NCBI GenBank assembly: GCA_017512465.1
Contig: JAFWGH010000018.1
Span: 1-41,203 of the forward strand
DNA from: Clostridia bacterium
Lineage (GTDB): Bacteria; Bacillota; Clostridia; Oscillospirales; Acutalibacteraceae
DNA: 41,203 nucleotides
Direction of reading: 5' to 3'
In this document: positions 8,088 through 14,856 of the stretch, one piece after another
Numbering within the stretch: the first letter of the stretch is position 1
Layout: the number at the start of each line of letters is the position of its first letter
Made by a program: the position numbers and the translations under genes
Notes under the pieces: model-generated
Databases searched by the model: none
Told to the model about the DNA's origin: nothing
The model's input: only the letters and a program-made list of their open reading frames with translations

Positions 8088-10031
8088 ATGAACAAAGGCA
8101 AGTATTACATTACCACTGCGATTGCTTACACCTCGCGCAAGCCGCACATCGGCAATTCCTATGAAATTGTTTTGACCGATGCGATTGCAAGGTATAAACG
8201 AATGCAGGGTTACGATGTTTTCTTTTTAACGGGCACGGATGAGCACGGTCAAAAAATTGAAGAAATCGCAGCAGCGGAAGGCATTACGCCCAAAGAGCAT
8301 GTTGACAAGGTAGCAGGCGAAATCAGAGGCATTTGTGACCTGCTCAATACCACATATGATAAATTTATCAGGACCACCGACACACAGCATGAAAAGGTGG
8401 TGCAAAAGATATTTAAAAAGCTCTATGAGCAGGGCGATATTTATAAAAGCGAGTATGAAGGCTTGTACTGCACACCCTGCGAAAGCTTTTGGACACAATC
8501 GCAATTGGTGGACGGGAAATGTCCCGATTGCGGCAGAGAAGTAAAGCCGGCGAAGGAAGAAGCCTATTTCCTGCGCTTATCCAAATACCAAAAGCAGCTC
8601 GAAGCATTTCTTGAAGAGAATGATCAGTTCATTTATCCGGAAGCACGCAAAAAAGAAATGCTCAACAACTTCATTAAACCCGGATTAGAAGATTTATGTG
8701 TTTCGAGAACCTCTTTTAAATGGGGTATTCCCGTGACCTTTGATGAGAAGCATGTTATCTATGTGTGGATAGATGCCCTCTCAAACTATATCACCGCCAT
8801 CGGCTATGACCCGGACGGTTCGGATGAACTTTATAAAAAATACTGGCCGGCGGACGCACACATTATCGGTAAAGATATTGTGCGCTTTCACACCATTTAT
8901 TGGCCGATTATGCTCATGGCGCTCGGCGAGCCGCTGCCCAAGCAGGTTTACGGTCACCCGTGGTTGCTGTTTGGCGAGGACAAAATGTCCAAATCCAAAG
9001 GCAATGTGATTTATGCGGATGAGTTAGTCAATCTCTTTGGCGTGGATGCGGTCAGATATTATCTGCTCAGCGAAATGCCGCATGCGAATGACGGCTCTAT
9101 CAGTTATTCAACCATGATTGAGCGCTATAACTCCGATTTGGCAAATACCTTGGGTAATTTGGTAAATCGTACCGTTGCGATGAGCAAAAAATATTTTGAC
9201 GGTGAAATTATGGAGCCGGTTGCTGCGGAAGCGATTGATGATGAATTGAAGGCATGCGCTCTTGAAACAGTGAAAAAAGCAGAGCAATGCTTTGCGGATT
9301 TCAAAATTGCGGACGCTGCCGAGGCAATCATGAACTTGGCAAAGCGCTCTAATAAATACATTGATGAAACCATGCCGTGGGCGCTGGCAAAGGACCCGAG
9401 TAAGCAAGCAAGACTCGGCACGGTGTTGTATAACCTTTTAGAAAGCATCCGTTTCCTGGCGATTCTTTTACAGCCCTTTATGCCTGAAACGAGCGAAAAA
9501 ATCTTTGCCCAAATCGGCACGGATATTAAGGATTATGATTCTCTGGAAAGCTTCGGTGCCATTAAAGCACACGCCTCTGTCGGTGAGGCTTCCCCGCTCT
9601 TTGCAAGAATTGATGTAAAGAAAATGGAAGAAGAAATCACCGCTTTAATGAAAGCAAAACAAGAAGCGGCGCAAAAGGGTGAAAAAAAGCAAATTGAAGG
9701 ACTCGCTCAAATCGGCATTAAGGATTTCGCCAAGGTGGAGCTGAGAGCTGCCAAAATCACGGCTTGTGAGCCGATTAAAAAAGCAAAGAAGCTGTTGAAA
9801 CTTACATTGGATGACGGCAGCGATACCCCGCGCACCGTGGCATCCGGTATTGCACCGTGGTACAAGCCGGAGGATTTAATCGGCAAAACCGTGGTAGTGG
9901 TTGCCAACTTAAAGCCGGCTACACTATGCGGCGTGGAGAGCAACGGCATGATACTTGCGGCTGATGCGGGTGAAAACGATGTTAAGGTCATCTTTTTGGA
10001 AGGAGTGCCGGCAGGCGCAAAGGTGAGATAA
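8088..10031 (+). CDS. metG: Methionyl-tRNA synthetase with C-terminal tRNA-binding domain
   Basis: Class I synthetase charging initiator and elongator tRNA-Met, 647 residues. HIGN is at 20-23, a zinc knuckle follows (CTPC, then CPDC, about residues 130-155), and KMSKS lies near residue 300. An EMAP-II/Trbp111-like OB domain occupies about the last 105 residues (IGIKDFAKVELRAAKI to the end), as in dimeric Firmicute MetRS. Its TAA overlaps the tatD ATG by one base. These two genes are the only plus-strand genes in the window. Confidence 0.97.
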   Translation: MNKGKYYITTAIAYTSRKPHIGNSYEIVLTDAIARYKRMQGYDVFFLTGTDEHGQKIEEIAAAEGITPKEHVDKVAGEIRGICDLLNTTYDKFIRTTDTQHEKVVQKIFKKLYEQGDIYKSEYEGLYCTPCESFWTQSQLVDGKCPDCGREVKPAKEEAYFLRLSKYQKQLEAFLEENDQFIYPEARKKEMLNNFIKPGLEDLCVSRTSFKWGIPVTFDEKHVIYVWIDALSNYITAIGYDPDGSDELYKKYWPADAHIIGKDIVRFHTIYWPIMLMALGEPLPKQVYGHPWLLFGEDKMSKSKGNVIYADELVNLFGVDAVRYYLLSEMPHANDGSISYSTMIERYNSDLANTLGNLVNRTVAMSKKYFDGEIMEPVAAEAIDDELKACALETVKKAEQCFADFKIADAAEAIMNLAKRSNKYIDETMPWALAKDPSKQARLGTVLYNLLESIRFLAILLQPFMPETSEKIFAQIGTDIKDYDSLESFGAIKAHASVGEASPLFARIDVKKMEEEITALMKAKQEAAQKGEKKQIEGLAQIGIKDFAKVELRAAKITACEPIKKAKKLLKLTLDDGSDTPRTVASGIAPWYKPEDLIGKTVVVVANLKPATLCGVESNGMILAADAGENDVKVIFLEGVPAGAKVR

Positions 10032-10798
10032 TGAGCGGTATTTTTGATACGCACGCCCATTTTGATGATGAACAGTTTGATGAGGATAGGGGCGCGCTCC
10101 TATCCTCTTTTTCACAAAACGGCGTGGATTATGTGATGAATTGTGCAACCAATCCCGCGAGCATTCAAAGCACGCTGCAGCTGGCACATGATTATGATTT
10201 TATTTTCGCGGCAGTGGGCTTACATCCCGAGGATTTAAACGGCTTATCCTTAGAAGAAACCGAGCGCGTAAAGGCGCTCGCTCAACAGGAAAGCAAGGTA
10301 AAAGCCATAGGCGAAATCGGTTTGGATTACTATTGGAAAGTAGTACCGCGCGAAAAGCAGCTTGTGTTTTTTGAAAGGCAACTGGAAATCGCGCAGGAAA
10401 TAGATTTGCCGGTCATTGTGCATGACAGAGAAGCGCATGAGGACACCTATGCGCTGCTGTTAAAGCACAAGCCGCAGGGGGTGCTGCACTGCTATTCCGG
10501 CAGTGCGGAAAGTGCGCAAGCGATGCTCGATATCGGTTTTTATTTCGGCTTTGGCGGTGCGCTGACTTTTAAGAATAACAAAAGAGGGGTGCGCGCCGCC
10601 CGGGTGATTCCGATAGAAAGGATTTTACTTGAAACCGATGCGCCCTATATGGCACCTACCCCCTATCGCGGCAAAAGAAATGATTCCACCCTGATCCGCT
10701 TTGTAGCGGAAAAATTGGGTGAAATCAAAGGATTAGAAACCGAAGAGGTTATTGATATTTGCCACCAAAATGCAAAAAAGTTATTTCGCATAGGGTGA
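10031..10798 (+). CDS. tatD: TatD-family metal-dependent deoxyribonuclease
   Basis: 255-residue amidohydrolase-fold nuclease. Metal ligands are visible: HAH (residues 8-10), GEIGLDYY glutamate, VIVHDREAHEDT, VLHCYSGS, and the late aspartate in LETDAPYMAP. The family removes 3' nucleotides from DNA and is linked to repair. metG-tatD is a conserved Firmicute pair. The usual followers rnmV and ksgA are absent; a convergent gene begins 13 nt further on. Translation is coupled to metG through a one-base stop/start overlap (TAATG). Confidence 0.92.
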   Translation: MSGIFDTHAHFDDEQFDEDRGALLSSFSQNGVDYVMNCATNPASIQSTLQLAHDYDFIFAAVGLHPEDLNGLSLEETERVKALAQQESKVKAIGEIGLDYYWKVVPREKQLVFFERQLEIAQEIDLPVIVHDREAHEDTYALLLKHKPQGVLHCYSGSAESAQAMLDIGFYFGFGGALTFKNNKRGVRAARVIPIERILLETDAPYMAPTPYRGKRNDSTLIRFVAEKLGEIKGLETEEVIDICHQNAKKLFRIG

Positions 10799-10811
10799 GT
10801 TCACTTTTGAA

Positions 10812-11489
10812 TCAGTAACTGCCGATAAGCGGTTGGTCAAATTCAAACAAAGAGGTATTGATAAGCAAAATATTATAAATGCCGTGTTTGATATAGTACT
10901 CGACAATTAAATCCCCTTTGTTTGCCGGTGAAAACGCATAACCCGCTTTTTTCAACATTTCGCATGCCTGCTCATACGGCAGCTCGAGTGCGAGCGCAAG
11001 CGCCAAAGCCGTTTGCTTACTCGGCTTATACATGCTATTGGAGCGAATTTTGGAAAACAGCCGCTTATCTATATGCGCTTTTTTGTAACAATCTGCATCT
11101 TTCATTTGCTTTTCATCAATGATGCGCAAGAGCATTTCGCTAAAGGATTCATCCCGCACCTGATGCAGGTATTCATCGAGGCTTTGTGCTTCCGACTCTG
11201 TTAAAGGAGCAGCTTCGCTCTCTTCAAATACATATTCATCTTCTTCCCGTGCACTCTCACGGGAAGTATTTTTTTGCGGGACACGATCAAAGCGGAAGGA
11301 GGACTCTGAGCAAACGGGCTCTTTCTTGCGCCGGAGCGCAGCAGCCTCACCAAAACCATCTGCCATGGAAGGCGCCGCACAGGGTGCAGCGGGAAAAGGG
11401 TCAGGGCAATAAAATTCCGATAAATACGCTTCTATCGCCGCGTGATGCTTTTGGCTTTCCTCTTTCATTTTTTCTTTTTGAAATAACAT
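10812..11489 (-). CDS. Uncharacterised protein with acidic linker and HTH-like C-terminal module
   Basis: 225 residues, no assigned function. Residues 1-110 are polar, proline/alanine- and glutamate-rich and probably disordered. From about residue 110 a compact domain follows (DESFSEMLLRIIDEKQM ... DKRLFSKIRSNSMYKPSKQTALALALALEL ... ILLINTSLFEFDQPL). I recognise this module as recurrent in Clostridia, often at the C-terminus of macro-domain and similar proteins. It looks like an XRE-type helix-turn-helix bundle. Here no enzymatic domain is attached. GAGGAAAG lies 4 nt before the ATG and the gene starts 10 nt after azlD, so it belongs to the azlCD transcript. It ends convergently with tatD. 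A regulatory or adaptor role is only a guess. Confidence 0.75.
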   Translation of the reverse strand: MLFQKEKMKEESQKHHAAIEAYLSEFYCPDPFPAAPCAAPSMADGFGEAAALRRKKEPVCSESSFRFDRVPQKNTSRESAREEDEYVFEESEAAPLTESEAQSLDEYLHQVRDESFSEMLLRIIDEKQMKDADCYKKAHIDKRLFSKIRSNSMYKPSKQTALALALALELPYEQACEMLKKAGYAFSPANKGDLIVEYYIKHGIYNILLINTSLFEFDQPLIGSY

Positions 11490-11499
11490 ATTTCTTTCC

Positions 11500-11820
11500 T
11501 CATATTACAAATCGAATAATCAATTCACTCACTAACACCGCCGCCGAGGCGCTTGCCGCAACGAGCAATAAAGAGCGCTTAAAAAACGCCAATATCAGTG
11601 CCGTGATGACACCTACCACCGCGCTGTATACATTACCGGTAGCATAAAAGACTGCCGGCACGGTCATCACACTTAAAACCGCATAGGGCATGTAGTGCAA
11701 AAAAGATAAAACAAAGGTATTTTCTATTTTCTTTTTCACCAAAACCAGCGGTATCATCCTGACCGCATAGGTCACAAGCGCCATCACCAAAAGGTAGGGC
11801 AAAAAAGCTGAATATTTCAT
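11500..11820 (-). CDS. azlD: Branched-chain amino acid export subunit AzlD
   Basis: 106-residue, four-helix membrane protein, the small partner of AzlC in branched-chain amino acid efflux. TYAVRMIPLVL near the N-terminus and the hydrophobic profile fit the family. A longer in-frame extension upstream is ignored: homology starts at MKYSAFLPYLLVMA (ATG 11820), and a GGGGAGAG site lies 8 nt before it. Its ATG overlaps the azlC TGA by 4 nt, so the pair is translationally coupled. Confidence 0.9.
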   Translation of the reverse strand: MKYSAFLPYLLVMALVTYAVRMIPLVLVKKKIENTFVLSFLHYMPYAVLSVMTVPAVFYATGNVYSAVVGVITALILAFFKRSLLLVAASASAAVLVSELIIRFVI

Positions 11821-12536
11821 GATGTGCTCTCCCCCTTCCCATTTGAAATCGGAAAGAGCAGTGTGGCTACAGCACTGGCAGTGACCGCACAAATGATAAT
11901 CACAAAGCCGCCGGGCACCTGCTTTAGAAGCGGAATAAAATGAAATGCCAAACTGAGTGCGATGGCAATGACAACGCAAATAAGTGTTTTACCGTCCTCG
12001 CGCGCAGCAGGTACCACAATGGCGATAAACATAGCAAAAATGGCAATGCCGAGACTGGAAATGACGATATCCGGCAAAACATTTCCCGCAACCGCGCCGG
12101 TGATGGTGCCGGCACTCCAGCCGATATACGGCGTTAAAATCAAGCCGTACATAAACTTTTTATCCACTTCACCCTCTTGTGAGGAGGCCACGGCAAAAAC
12201 CTCATCCGTAACCATAAAAGCGGTGATAAGCTTGTCTTTTAAGCGAAAGGAGCTGTCAATCTTCTGCGAAAGCGATACCGACATAAGCGCATAGCGCAAA
12301 TTAATCATAAACTGTGTTGCCGCCATCTCAAACAGTGTACCGCCGCTCACCATAATCGGCACGGCGGCAAGCTGGCCCGCCGAAGTGACATTGGTCGCGG
12401 AAATGAGCCATGCCTGTACTGCACTCAATCCCGAAGTGAGCGCAAAAATGCCGAATGCAAACGCAACGGAGAAATAGCCGAAGCATATCGGCAATCCCGC
12501 TTTGATACCTTTCAAAAAACTGCTTTTTTCTTTCAT
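11817..12536 (-). CDS. azlC: Branched-chain amino acid permease AzlC
   Basis: 239-residue membrane protein, the large subunit of the AzlCD exporter. The signature FLKGIKAGLPICFGYFSVAFAFGI opens the protein, the expected SAGQLAAVPIM and MTDEVFAV-like region (FMVTDEVFAVAS) follows, and about seven helices are predicted. The ATG at 12536 matches the family N-terminus, yet no Shine-Dalgarno precedes it. The -10 box at 12546-12551 places the transcript start about 3 nt before the ATG. It is first in azlC-azlD-HTH-module. Confidence 0.93.
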   Translation of the reverse strand: MKEKSSFLKGIKAGLPICFGYFSVAFAFGIFALTSGLSAVQAWLISATNVTSAGQLAAVPIMVSGGTLFEMAATQFMINLRYALMSVSLSQKIDSSFRLKDKLITAFMVTDEVFAVASSQEGEVDKKFMYGLILTPYIGWSAGTITGAVAGNVLPDIVISSLGIAIFAMFIAIVVPAAREDGKTLICVVIAIALSLAFHFIPLLKQVPGGFVIIICAVTASAVATLLFPISNGKGESTS

Positions 12537-12545
12537 AACTTAATT

Positions 12546-12574
12546 ATTATATTTCAAGGGGATGAAATAGTCAA
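12546..12574 (-). promoter_or_regulatory. azlC promoter, predicted to give a leaderless mRNA
   Basis: On the minus strand TTGACT (12574-12569), 17-nt spacer and TATAAT (12551-12546). Only 9 nt separate TATAAT from the ATG, so a start about 7 nt past the -10 leaves a 0-4 nt leader. The MITE-like element begins 3 nt upstream of the -35 box. Confidence 0.75.
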
Positions 12575-12737
12575 ATAAATTCTTGTTTAGCGCACTAACG
12601 CTCGATAATGTTGAATTTTGAATGTTGAATGTTGAATTGAGGGAGGGCGCTGCCCTCACCCGATTATAAATAAAAAAGATAATGTCTATAATTTGGTGTA
12701 ACACCGCCAAATTCAGCTTTAATTTTCAAAACGGGGA

Positions 12738-12771
12738 CCCCGAAAAGTATTGCACAGCAAACTTTTTGGGG
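12738..12771 (+). other. Strong stem-loop inside the MITE-like element
   Basis: CCCCGAAAAGT (12738-12748) pairs with ACTTTTTGGGG (12761-12771) with one G-T wobble. It is extended inward by TTGC/GCAA around an ACA loop with one bulged A. A GGGG directly 5' gives a competing pairing. The fold works as RNA on either strand. It lacks a T-tract, so it is not a standard terminator. Confidence 0.55.
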
Positions 12772-12780
12772 AGAGGAGAA

Positions 12781-12837
12781 ACAAATGTAACAATACTAAA
12801 GGATTTGCGTGCAAATTCTTTCTATTGTGTAATTTGT
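12781..12837 (+). other. Long imperfect hairpin inside the MITE-like element
   Basis: About 57 nt fold back on themselves around ATTTGC-GT-GCAAAT. The two 27-28-nt arms agree at most positions, with wobble pairs and a few mismatches, for example the AAAGG/TTCTTT segment. It follows 9 nt after the previous stem-loop, suggesting a structured transcript or DNA cruciform typical of MITEs. No known RNA family was recognised. Confidence 0.45.
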
Positions 12838-12939
12838 TTGGACGAGCGAATGTGTCGCCCTTAATTCTCAATTCATCATTCTAAATTCAAAATTATTTAG
12901 CGCACATCGTGCGCTAAATCAGAATTTACCTTAAAGCAA

Positions 12940-12965
12940 CCGCCCGCGGCAATTGCCGCGGGCGG
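12940..12965 (-). terminator. 26-nt perfect GC-rich palindrome after trpB
   Basis: Every base of 12940-12965 is part of a perfect palindrome centred on AATT, dominated by C and G. It lies 22 nt past the trpB stop codon. The T-tract on the minus strand is poor (TTGCTTT), so termination is probable rather than certain. Confidence 0.6.
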
Positions 12966-12986
12966 AATGTGAAAATGCGATTGATA

Positions 12987-14363
12987 TTATTCTACCTTCG
13001 GAAGCTTTGCGGCATATTCCGCAAGCTCTTCATCGGTCGGGATATAATCTTCCATGTCATGCTCATGATACTTCTCATAAGCGACCATATCGAAGTAACC
13101 TGTACCGGTCAAGCCGAATACAATGGTCTTTTCCTCACCGGTTTCTTTACACTTGAGCGCTTCATCAATCGCCACTCTGATGGCGTGTGAGCTTTCGGGT
13201 GCCGGTAAAATACCCTCAACGCGGGCAAACATCTCTGCCGCTTCAAAAACTTCTGTCTGCTTCACGCTGACAGCCTCCATATATCCATCATCATACAGCT
13301 GCGAAAGAATGGGGCTCATGCCGTGGTAACGCAAGCCGCCGGCGTGGTTTGCCGAAGGAATGAAATCGGAGCCGAGTGTGTACATCTTAGCGAGCGGGCA
13401 AACCATACCGGTATCGGCAAAGTCATAAGCAAACTTACCTCTTGTAAAGCTCGGGCAGGAAGCCGGCTCAACCGCAATAATTCTGTAATCTTTTTCACCT
13501 CTTAATTTTTCGCCCATAAACGGCGCAATCAATCCGCCGAGATTGGAACCGCCGCCGGCACAGCCGATAATAATATCGGGGGTTACATCATACTTATCGA
13601 GTGCCGCTTTGGTCTCAAGACCGATAACCGATTGATGCAGCAATACCTGATTGAGCACACTGCCGAGCACATAGCGGTAACCGGGGTTAGATACGGCAAC
13701 CTCTACCGCTTCCGAAATCGCACAGCCGAGAGAGCCGGTAGTACCGGGATGCTCTGCCAAAATCTTTTTACCAATTTGTGTTGTCTCGGACGGAGACGGT
13801 GTGACAGATGCACCGTAAACACGCATCACTTCGCGGCGGAACGGCTTTTGCTCATAAGAGACTTTAACCATATACACCTTGCAGTCTAAATCAAAGTAAG
13901 AGCAAGCCATGGAAAGCGCTGTGCCCCACTGACCGGCACCGGTTTCGGTGGTTACGCCCTTTAAGCCCTGCTTTTTGGCATAGTAAGCCTGCGCACTCGC
14001 AGAATTTAATTTGTGCGAACCGGAAGTGTTGTTGCCCTCAAATTTGTAATAAATCTTAGCGGGTGTGTCGAGCTTTTCTTCTAAGCAGTAAGCACGCACC
14101 AGCGGTGAGGGACGATACATTTTATAAAAATCGCGGATTTCCTTAGGTATTTCGATATAGGCATTGTCGTTATCGAGTTCTTGCGCGACAAGGTCCTCAC
14201 AAAACACACCGGATAGCTCCTCGGCAGTCATCGGCTGCAGGGTTCCCGGATTGAGCAGCGGTGCCGGTTTATTTTTCATATCGGCACGCACATTGTACCA
14301 GCTGCGCGGAAGCTCGGTTTCATCCAAATAAATCTTGTACGGTATTTTCTTTTCGTTACTCAT
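12987..14363 (-). CDS. trpB: Tryptophan synthase beta chain, TrpB2 type
   Basis: 458-residue PLP enzyme that makes tryptophan from indole and serine. The length and the sequence (N-terminal extension with SWYNVRADM, then RPSPLVRAYCLEEKL) fit the TrpB2 branch, which is longer than classical TrpB and often acts without a TrpA partner. The PLP lysine is K118 in GSHKLN. ETGAGQWG and the phosphate-binding CAGGGSNLGG loop are present. No trpA lies nearby, so it may salvage indole; this is inferred. GAAAGGGG precedes the ATG. Expression is controlled by a T-box (14510-14776) with a probable Trp specifier and possibly by a leader peptide. Confidence 0.93.
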   Translation of the reverse strand: MSNEKKIPYKIYLDETELPRSWYNVRADMKNKPAPLLNPGTLQPMTAEELSGVFCEDLVAQELDNDNAYIEIPKEIRDFYKMYRPSPLVRAYCLEEKLDTPAKIYYKFEGNNTSGSHKLNSASAQAYYAKKQGLKGVTTETGAGQWGTALSMACSYFDLDCKVYMVKVSYEQKPFRREVMRVYGASVTPSPSETTQIGKKILAEHPGTTGSLGCAISEAVEVAVSNPGYRYVLGSVLNQVLLHQSVIGLETKAALDKYDVTPDIIIGCAGGGSNLGGLIAPFMGEKLRGEKDYRIIAVEPASCPSFTRGKFAYDFADTGMVCPLAKMYTLGSDFIPSANHAGGLRYHGMSPILSQLYDDGYMEAVSVKQTEVFEAAEMFARVEGILPAPESSHAIRVAIDEALKCKETGEEKTIVFGLTGTGYFDMVAYEKYHEHDMEDYIPTDEELAEYAAKLPKVE

Positions 14364-14421
14364 GGTTTTTCCCCTTTCATATCAGACATAGTTCATTGTG
14401 TGTTTTAAGTTTGTTTTTTCA

Positions 14422-14457
14422 TTAACTACGCCATCGTTTTGTCAATTGCTTTTTCAT
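14422..14457 (-). CDS. Candidate Trp-containing leader peptide, 11 codons
   Basis: A short ORF, MKKQLTKRWRS followed by TAA, lies between the T-box terminator and trpB. It has a good Shine-Dalgarno (AAGGTGA, 5 nt before the ATG) and holds one Trp codon, TGG at 14433-14431. A small hairpin with a GCAA loop lies just upstream, and a second mini-ORF (MKKQT) overlaps its stop. The Bacillus subtilis rtpA (anti-TRAP) operon is a precedent for a Trp T-box followed by a Trp leader peptide. Function here is inferred, and chance cannot be excluded for so short an ORF. Confidence 0.4.
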   Translation of the reverse strand: MKKQLTKRWRS

Positions 14458-14509
14458 ATTAATCACCTTAATTAAATATCATTTACGGCTTGCGCCGAAA
14501 ATTTATAAT

Positions 14510-14776
14510 AAAAAAGACCTTATCCCACATGTTGGGACAAGATCGAAAACATCCTGCGGTACCACCCGACTTCGCCTTGCGGCGCACTCACTCTGTGTAC
14601 AGATTATACACACTTCCTTGGTAACGGGTGAAGCTCCCGTCTCCCCTAACGCTTACACGCTCGGTTTGCCCTCACGAGTCCATTCGCTCACTTTCGGGTT
14701 ATCGGCTCACACCACACGCCGACTCTCTGAAACCTTTAAAAATGAGGTACTACTCTCGCTCATCGGTTTAACTTTA
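14510..14776 (-). promoter_or_regulatory. T-box riboswitch, probable tryptophan specifier, upstream of trpB
   Basis: On the minus strand the conserved T-box core reads GGGTGGTACCGC (about 14568-14557). The terminator follows: a 12-bp stem between 14544 and 14516 with a T6 tail at 14515-14510. Stem I contains the AGTAGTA segment on its 5' side. On the 3' side of the presumed specifier loop is GAA-TGG-AC, with TGG (Trp) at 14682-14680. Uncharged tRNA-Trp should stabilise the antiterminator through the UGGU bulge and allow transcription into trpB. The T-box identity is secure. The specifier is read by eye and agrees with the gene controlled. Confidence 0.92.
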
Positions 14777-14781
14777 ATATC

Positions 14782-14810
14782 AATATACTCCCTGAAAAAC
14801 AAAATGTCAA
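14782..14810 (-). promoter_or_regulatory. Promoter of the T-box/trpB transcript
   Basis: TTGACA (14810-14805), 17-nt spacer and TATATT (14787-14782) on the minus strand. The start would be near 14775, immediately ahead of stem I of the T-box. The total leader to the trpB ATG is about 410 nt. Confidence 0.85.
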
Positions 14811-14856
14811 GTAAAAAATAAAAAATCATGAAAATGTGATATTTTTTCAAATTTTC

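Larger units (their letters stand above)
12577..12927. mobile_element. MITE-like non-autonomous element with heptamer-built inverted ends
   Basis: The two ends are inverted copies of one another. Outermost are AAATTCT-TG-TTTAGCGCAC (12577-12595) and, in reverse complement, AAATTCT-GA-TTTAGCGCAC (12927-12909), with 17 of 19 identical. Inside both ends follow four heptamers ending in GAAT: 12610-12637 on the plus strand, and 12864-12891 on the minus strand as the ATTC-headed complement. Then comes GAGGG/AAGGG. The right end also carries a perfect 11-bp hairpin (12895-12905 with 12909-12919). TA dinucleotides flank the outermost AATTCT/AGAATT on both sides, which would suit a Tc1/mariner-IS630-type target. 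No coding capacity is seen. The interior is a series of stem-loops, listed separately. It lies between trpB and azlC. Family assignment is inferred. Confidence 0.6.

Noticed and set aside
12682..12864. 60-codon plus-strand ORF inside the MITE-like element
   Set aside because: It spans two strong stem-loops, has no ribosome site at a usable distance and no recognisable protein features.
12987..14363. Classical TrpB or another PLP beta-family enzyme such as threonine synthase
   Set aside because: The N-terminal extension, 458-residue length, GSHKLN lysine motif and Trp T-box all favour TrpB2.
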